Of a stretch of DNA of 9,772 bases, positions 6,692 to 9,772 are shown one piece after another. Every line of letters begins with the position of its first letter. Position 1 is the stretch's first letter. Under the pieces are notes generated by a model. That model saw only the letters and a list, made by a program, of their open reading frames with translations. It did not search any database and had not been told where the DNA came from. Both the position numbers and the translations under genes were made by a program. Origin of the DNA: CAZQYC01 sp043746555 (GTDB taxonomy: Bacteria; Pseudomonadota; Gammaproteobacteria; Steroidobacterales; Steroidobacteraceae); NCBI GenBank assembly GCA_043746555.1, contig JAYTQU010000293.1:1-9772 (forward strand), in the 5' to 3' direction.

Positions 6692-7188
6692 GTTTCATAT
6701 CGTAGTGACTCAAAGCATAAGCACTGGAGCGAGTGGCTCAACAAAAGATGGGTGCGTGTTTTTGTGGATTGTTGCATGAGTCAACAGTATTTGAATCAAT
6801 GTCGATTTATCTCGATAGGTATTTTCCTCTAAGTTATTTGTCTAATGCATCTCAAAAGGCAATCGGGGTCTCGCGTCGCAGCGCCGCGACCGGCTATGTC
6901 GTCGCACGCAGAGTGCGATCGAGCTCGAAGCGATCTCGCCCTTCGGCTTCCAGCGCCTGACCGAGCGCGCTCCACGCGCTTGAATCCATCGCGCATGCGC
7001 GAGGAGAGAGCGTTCGCGGTTGTCCTCCGAAGCTAGCATCGTGCTCGTCGCATCAAGGGCAAGTGCATGGCCCTCTTTGTGATTGTTTTATCGAAGGAAG
7101 GGCCACCCTTGACCCGGCTGTGCTCGATGCAGGGAAGGGACGCCATCCGCGCTCGCCGTGAGCGCGGAGCAAATCACGGAGCAATCAC
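6692..7188 (+). promoter_or_regulatory. Long gene-free region, hairpin-rich leader of the 75-aa gene
   Basis: The first ~150 bases are A/T-rich and probably hold a promoter, though no clear pair of boxes stands out. From about 6890 the stretch is G/C-rich and dense in self-complementary parts. Small hairpins are TCGCAC/GTGCGA (6902-6918) and AGCGCG/CGCGCT (6964-6980), and TCGCGCATGCGCGA (6989-7002) is a perfect palindrome. A larger fold pairs GCATCG.GC (7036-7043) with 7123-7130, TCAAGGG (7053-7059) with 7106-7112, and GGCCCT (7069-7074) with 7099-7104. A final 9-bp hairpin, TCCGCGCTC/GAGCGCGGA (7146-7168), sits just before the ribosome site. Open frames in it are short and unconvincing. Confidence 0.55.
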
Positions 7189-7416
7189 ATGTGCATTCTC
7201 GACTATGTCGTCGATCAAGTCGTCCAAATCGTAATCAATCAATCGGCACTCTTGTTTAGAAACGTGCCGACTAAGCACCGACGGAAGGCGATCCAAGATC
7301 GCATTGAGCAGGTTCGTGGCATGGTCGAGCTTGCGCGCCGAATTGACCATCCAGACTTAGCAGCGCGCTTCGAGCAACACATCGAGGTGCTCGATCAAAC
7401 ACTGAAACAAGACTAG
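7189..7416 (+). CDS. Small hypothetical protein (75 aa)
   Basis: I do not recognise this protein. The first ~23 residues (CILDYVVDQVVQIVINQSAL) are hydrophobic with interspersed D and Q, more like an amphipathic helix than a membrane span. The rest is charged and predicted helical, with KHRRKAIQDRIEQVRGMVEL and a glutamate/histidine-rich end (FEQHIEVLDQTLKQD), so an all-helical protein that may dimerise. The start is supported by CGGAG (7177-7181), seven bases upstream, the same ribosome core used by other island genes. It has a long hairpin-rich leader and a G/C-rich hairpin right after its stop, so it is expressed as a single unit. Real coding is likely but not certain. Confidence 0.7.
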   Translation: MCILDYVVDQVVQIVINQSALLFRNVPTKHRRKAIQDRIEQVRGMVELARRIDHPDLAARFEQHIEVLDQTLKQD

Positions 7417-7424
7417 AAGCATGT

Positions 7425-7446
7425 GACCGGCGCGTAGGCGCCGGTC
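7425..7446 (+). terminator. Terminator-like hairpin after the 75-aa gene
   Basis: GACCGGCGC and GCGCCGGTC form a perfect 9-bp stem with loop GTAG, eight bases after the stop. Only CTTATT follows, so the U tail is poor. Confidence 0.65.
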
Positions 7447-7750
7447 CTTATTGGCTGTGAAGTTGGTAGCAGGGAAGCGCAGTGCTACGCACTGAAGACT
7501 GCCCACGAGTGCTTCGCCATTCGACTAAAGCCAACCTCCGTCGCGCAGTCACTGCGCTCTTTAGAAATCAGAAGGGGCTTGCCTGTTTCTTTTGATCGTA
7601 CCACGTCGTTCTCGCTGTCAAGACGCTCCGTTGCTCACGCTGCGCGTTCCTCTACTCGCCGAGTCGCCGCTGCGGCGAGTCCTGACAGCTCCGCTGCGAC
7701 GTGGAGGGAGAACTCCATCGGCAATCCCGCCGAACATCGGAGTTTCAATC
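7447..7750 (+). promoter_or_regulatory. Structured 5' leader of radC
   Basis: This stretch of about 300 bases has no supported gene. The main fold is a two-part stem, CCACGTCG (7601-7608) with 7697-7704 and GCTGTCA (7614-7620) with TGACAGC (7683-7689), enclosing 62 bases. Inside is a second hairpin, ACTCGCC (7654-7660) with 7674-7680. Upstream, GCGCAGT-C-ACTGCGC (about 7549-7563) is a small palindrome. The inner bases CGCGTTCCTCTA (7644-7655) faintly resemble the conserved CGGGTCCCCTCTA of the two long hairpins, so it may be a diverged relative. CGGAG (7738-7742) follows before the radC start. Confidence 0.5.
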
Positions 7751-8440
7751 ATGTCGAACAATATCACTGCATCGGCGAGCGCTCGTTCATATCATCGAGC
7801 GACTGCTCGTACTCGCCTGCTTAACTGTGGGGCGCAAGAACTGTCAGAAGCAGACTTGCTGTCGCTTTTACTGCCAAGCACCGGGAAACAAGACCCGCAT
7901 GATAAAGCAGCGCAACTGCTCGTCGAGTTTGGATCGTTGCGCGCGCTGTTATCCGTTGATCGCGATACGGCAGATGCTCGCGGTCTTAGCAACGCGGCGT
8001 TTACAAGCTTGCAGGCGGCATTGGAACTCACTCGTCGGCACTACGAGCAACTGATGATGTCGGGTCCGACCCTCACCGATCCTCGCGCTACGCGGGAGTA
8101 TCTGCGCGTGCGGATGCGCGATTTACCACATGAGATATTTGCGGCGATCTATTTGGATAATCGCAATAGAGTCATTAAGTACTCGGAACTGTTTCGCGGC
8201 ACCATTGACGGTGCGACGGTTCATCCACGAGAAGTCGTGAAGGAAGCCCTATCGTACAACGCCGCTGCGGTGATCTTGGCGCACAACCATCCATCGGGAG
8301 TGGCGGAACCCTCGCAGGCCGATGAGCTGATTACCCGACGCCTGAAAGAAGCACTGGCCACCGTCGACATACGGGTCTTAGATCACTTGGTGATCGGTGA
8401 CGGTCGCGTCGAATCGATGGCCGAGCGCGGGATGATTTAA
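7751..8440 (+). CDS. radC: RadC-family JAB/MPN-domain protein
   Basis: This is a 229-aa RadC-like protein, close to the family's usual length. The N-terminal helix-hairpin-helix-like region (LLNCGAQELSEADLLSLLLP, GSLRALLSVD) covers about 21-95, and the JAB/MPN metal domain about 105-229. The JAMM metal signature is complete: E146 (SELFRG), then H178-N-H180 (LAHNHPSG), S188 and D191 (EPSQAD). The domain is thought to be a metal-dependent nuclease or peptidase-like fold, but RadC's role in DNA repair is not proven. Mobile elements commonly carry copies. An open frame begins at 7592, but ATG 7751 is preferred: CGGAG lies eight bases before it, homology starts soon after, and the extra 53 codons run through the structured leader. 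Confidence 0.95.
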   Translation: MSNNITASASARSYHRATARTRLLNCGAQELSEADLLSLLLPSTGKQDPHDKAAQLLVEFGSLRALLSVDRDTADARGLSNAAFTSLQAALELTRRHYEQLMMSGPTLTDPRATREYLRVRMRDLPHEIFAAIYLDNRNRVIKYSELFRGTIDGATVHPREVVKEALSYNAAAVILAHNHPSGVAEPSQADELITRRLKEALATVDIRVLDHLVIGDGRVESMAERGMI

Positions 8441-8447
8441 TCCCGCG
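8426..8447 (+). repeat. Hairpin over the radC stop codon
   Basis: CGCGGGAT and ATCCCGCG form a perfect 8-bp stem around GATTTA, with the TAA stop (8438-8440) at the loop/stem edge. Only TTT follows. It may protect the transcript end or assist the stronger terminator just downstream. Confidence 0.5.
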
Positions 8448-8461
8448 TTTGCGACCGTAAC

Positions 8462-8501
8462 GGCGATGGCGATCAAACGGATCGTCATCGCCTGTTTTGT
8501 T
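8462..8501 (+). terminator. Intrinsic terminator of radC
   Basis: GGCGATGGCGATC (8462-8474) pairs with GATCGTCATCGCC (8480-8492) over 13 pairs with a single G-U, loop AAACG, followed by TGTTTTGTT. It isolates radC from the antirestriction gene. Confidence 0.85.
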
Positions 8502-8568
8502 ATACGCACCTCATGCGCAATCGCGCGGCGCGCCATTTAAGAGTTCATTCCTCATCACCAGCCGACGC

Positions 8569-8772
8569 GCTTTGCGCTCCGTCATCCGTCTCGCCGTTGA
8601 TAGCGAACCTAGCAGGTCGCGCGCTCGATCAAGTGGCTTTCGCGGCAGAAACGGCCACCTCCCCGCACGCGGGTCCCCTCCATTTGCTTCCACGTCCACT
8701 GGATCGATCGCTCCATCGACCTGCTGATGTTTCGCTACGGCGAGGCGGATGACGGGGCAGAAAGAGCAAAGC
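8569..8772 (+). ncRNA. Structured leader element, copy B (long hairpin with conserved 59-base apical region)
   Basis: The lower stem pairs 8579-8597 with 8737-8755: 19 contiguous pairs with one G-U. GCTTTGC (8569-8575) and 8766-8772 extend it. Going up are AGCGAA/TTCGCT (8602-8607 with 8731-8736), AGCAGGTCG/CGACCTGCT (8611-8619 with 8717-8725), GCG.TCGATC (8621-8630 with 8702-8711) and AGTGG/CCACT (8632-8636 with 8696-8700). The apical 59 bases (8637-8695) match copy A at 6275-6333, whereas the arms are of different sequence. CCCG-CACG-CGGG forms a small inner hairpin. It lies about 85 bases before the antirestriction start. A cis-regulatory RNA is the leading reading. Confidence 0.78.
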
Positions 8773-8812
8773 AACACCGGCCGCTTTGCGATGTGGAATC
8801 AGTTTTCGGACG

Positions 8813-8848
8813 GCTCCACAGAATCTGGAGCAGGTGTTTTTTTGGAGG
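8813..8848 (+). promoter_or_regulatory. Possible attenuator overlapping the antirestriction ribosome site
   Basis: GCTCCA (8813-8818) pairs with TGGAGC (8826-8831), and seven T's follow at 8837-8843, a terminator-like unit inside a 5' leader. The same CTCCA (8814-8818) can instead pair with the second TGGAG at 8843-8847, which is the ribosome site of the antirestriction gene. The two pairings exclude each other. The A/G linker between the stem and the T tract weakens the terminator reading. Confidence 0.5.
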
Positions 8849-8856
8849 GCAATGCA

Positions 8857-9288
8857 ATGAGTATCGATACAACAGATAACGGGTCTTCAACGCCACGACT
8901 GACTTCGCGACAGGTCGGTGACGCGGATCGCCTGCGAGTGCTGCCGCGACATTTTGGTTGTTTGATGATTCGGGTCGAGCAGGCCATCTATCAGTGGATG
9001 GAAACGCTTTGTCCCGACTACAACGGCGGCTATTGGGAATTCTACGACGTCAGCAACGGCGCTTTCTTTATGGTCCCGCATCGCACGCAGCCATGGCGCG
9101 TGACGTGTCCCAATCAATTCGAAGGTGAGTTAAGCAGTGAGGCGGCCGGTATCACGGCTTGCTTGTACGCACTGTCAGACCTGTGTTTCTCCGTTGAGTC
9201 GAGCGCACTCACCGACCATTTTCACGCACTGCGCGACTTTGCATCCGAGCATGCCGAAGCCGCGTTGATCTTCCAGGCCATTGATTGA
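8857..9288 (+). CDS. klcA: Antirestriction protein, KlcA/ArdB family
   Basis: This 143-aa protein belongs to the KlcA/ArdB antirestriction family, which counters host type I restriction when foreign DNA enters. Diagnostic stretches are RLRVLPRHFGCLMIRVEQAI (25-44), WMETLCPDYNGGYWEFYDVS (47-66), SSEAAGITACLYALSDLCFS (93-112), HALRDFASEHAEAALIF and the terminal QAID. ATG 8857 is chosen over the longer frame starting at 8749 because GGAGG (8844-8848) lies eight bases upstream and 143 aa is the family's normal size; the longer frame enters the leader hairpin. It follows structured element B and a possible attenuator, so its expression may be tightly gated. The next small gene starts one base after its stop. 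KlcA and ArdB cannot be separated by eye. Confidence 0.93.
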   Translation: MSIDTTDNGSSTPRLTSRQVGDADRLRVLPRHFGCLMIRVEQAIYQWMETLCPDYNGGYWEFYDVSNGAFFMVPHRTQPWRVTCPNQFEGELSSEAAGITACLYALSDLCFSVESSALTDHFHALRDFASEHAEAALIFQAID

Positions 9289-9289
9289 G

Positions 9290-9495
9290 GTGTCCCATGT
9301 CACACAGACGCACAACTACACGTTCACGCATCGCCCGCATTACACGGCCCAGATGCAAGCGCCGATGAGAAAGATATCGCGGTGATTGATTTGCTCACCA
9401 ACTTGCGTCACTACTGCGATCATCACAACTTCGACTTTGCGAAACTAGATCGCCTCGCGTATCAACACTACATTGCAGAAGTGGCCGACGGCTAG
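9290..9495 (+). pseudogene. Small island gene broken by a one-base frameshift
   Basis: Starting at GTG 9290, one base after the klcA stop, the frame reads THNYTFTHRPHYTAQMQAP and then goes off at about 9365. In the next frame, from about 9364, it reads DEKDIAVIDLLTNLRHYCD, then FDFAKLDRLAYQHYIAEVAD and stops at 9495. Both halves look coding. One added base at 9362-9366 (CCGAT to CCGGAT) would restore a continuous protein of ~68 aa. From memory, small proteins of this form, with a LRHxCD..xDF...DR.AY.HY core, occur in proteobacterial islands; their role is unknown to me. Mutation, sequencing error and programmed frameshift are all possible. An ATG at 9297 lies in a third frame and ends after 23 codons. 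Confidence 0.6.
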
Positions 9496-9646
9496 CGGCG
9501 GTTGAAGGTTCGGCGGAGACGCGGGCTTTCGCCGTACCGCAGCGCCACGATTGCCCACGATGTGGCCACGCTCTGGCAGAGTTCGCGCTTGCGAACGCAC
9601 ATTCTTGCGCCACGCTGAGGCTCACTCACCGAACGGAGATTTCGCC
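9496..9646 (+). promoter_or_regulatory. Structured leader of the DUF6499-like gene
   Basis: This 151-base gap has nested complementarity. A perfect hairpin GTTCGC-GCTT-GCGAAC (9581-9596) sits inside CCGCAGCG/CGCTGAGG (9537-9544 with 9613-9620, one mismatch). GTTCGG (9508-9513) can pair with CCGAAC (9629-9634), whose last base is the first of the CGGAG ribosome core (9634-9638). Closing the outer stem could therefore mask translation. Confidence 0.45.
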
Positions 9647-9772
9647 GTGAGCTCATCCTCAGATGCTTGGCGGCCAACGGCCGCGTATCTCTACCTGTTG
9701 CGGCTCGATTCGAGCGCACTTGCATGGGAGTACTTGCGCCGTAATCCCGCCTATCGCGCTGAGTGTCAGCGA
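9647..9772 (+). CDS. DUF6499/DUF2285-like island protein, N-terminus only
   Basis: Forty-two codons are visible from GTG 9647 to the window edge. The core AAYLYLLRLDSSALAWEYLR followed by RNPAYRAEC matches the N-terminal signature (W...AAYLY.L.LD..ALAWEYLRRNP.Y) of small proteins found in proteobacterial integrative elements. These often carry a DUF6499 segment followed by DUF2285 and are thought to be DNA-associated, without a proven role. CGGAG (9634-9638) lies eight bases before the GTG, the same ribosome core as the other cargo genes. The rest of the protein is outside the window. Confidence 0.8.
   Translation, partial: MSSSSDAWRPTAAYLYLLRLDSSALAWEYLRRNPAYRAECQR

Larger units (their letters stand above)
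4466..9772. mobile_element. Left part of a tRNA-Thr-inserted genomic island / integrative element
   Basis: The tRNA-integrase junction marks the left boundary. To its left all genes are core; to its right are a P4-type integrase, radC, a KlcA/ArdB antirestriction gene and small orphans, a cargo typical of integrative elements. The sparse gene packing with long structured leaders also contrasts with the compact core side. A second copy of the tRNA 3' end (attR) was not found in the window, so the element continues past the right edge. Whether it is a full ICE (with relaxase and type IV secretion genes) or a smaller island cannot be told from here. Confidence 0.85.

Noticed and set aside
6733..6960. 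75-codon open frame on the + strand
   Set aside because: No ribosome site, low-complexity R/S-rich end, and it runs into the hairpin-rich leader.
7592..7750. N-terminal extension of radC by 53 codons
   Set aside because: The extra residues run through the structured leader, look arginine/serine-rich and unlike RadC, and ATG 7751 has the CGGAG ribosome site at proper spacing.
8497..8777. Several 76-88-codon open frames on both strands
   Set aside because: They span hairpin B, whose long inverted repeat opens frames by chance.
8749..8856. N-terminal extension of the antirestriction protein by 36 codons
   Set aside because: It begins inside hairpin B, has no ribosome site, and the family length fits the start at 8857, which has GGAGG.
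9297..9368. Separate 23-codon gene from ATG 9297
   Set aside because: Its product is an arginine/threonine-rich shadow; the coding-like signal is in the other two frames.
5866..9772. CRISPR array
   Set aside because: Repeats here are paired inverted arms and two distant loop copies; there is no regular repeat-spacer series.

Overview
The window is bacterial and reads as a gammaproteobacterial chromosome carrying the left part of a tRNA-borne integrative element. The first ~4.4 kb is core genome: the 3' end of ileS, then lspA and ispH on the + strand. Two type IV pilus minor-pilin genes (fimT/fimU-like and pilV-like) lie convergent to them on the - strand. A divergent Irr-like Fur-family regulator and a tRNA-Thr (anticodon CGU) follow. 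The ileS-lspA-ispH order next to minor-pilin genes recalls the Pseudomonas aeruginosa locus, but no fkpB/slpA lies between lspA and ispH, and no pilW/X/Y1/E lies between pilV and ispH. I cannot name the genus.

From the tRNA 3' end (about 4466) to the right edge is an accessory island. It opens with a P4-type tyrosine integrase, preceded by direct repeats and a TTGACA box. Small, widely spaced cargo genes follow: a 76-aa orphan with its own terminator, a 75-aa orphan, radC, a KlcA/ArdB antirestriction gene, a frameshifted small gene coupled to it, and the start of a DUF6499-like protein cut by the window edge. The right attachment site is outside the window.

The most interesting feature is between the island genes. 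Two copies of a long hairpin (6227-6382 and 8569-8772) share a strongly conserved 59-base apical region, CTTTCGCGGCA...CTCCCC...CGGGTCCCCTC.ATTT...TTCCACG. Their stem arms have different sequences yet remain complementary, which is the mark of a selected RNA or single-strand DNA structure. One copy precedes the 76-aa gene and the other precedes the antirestriction gene. The leaders of radC, the 75-aa gene and the DUF6499-like gene also contain long stems, and four of these starts share a CGGAG Shine-Dalgarno core 7-8 bases upstream. By context (5' leaders of radC and antirestriction genes on integrating elements) this resembles the published 'radC RNA motif', but I cannot confirm membership without a covariance-model search.

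Together the island genes look like an establishment module: an integrase for tRNA insertion, an antirestriction protein to protect incoming DNA, RadC, and small unknown proteins, perhaps under shared RNA-level control.
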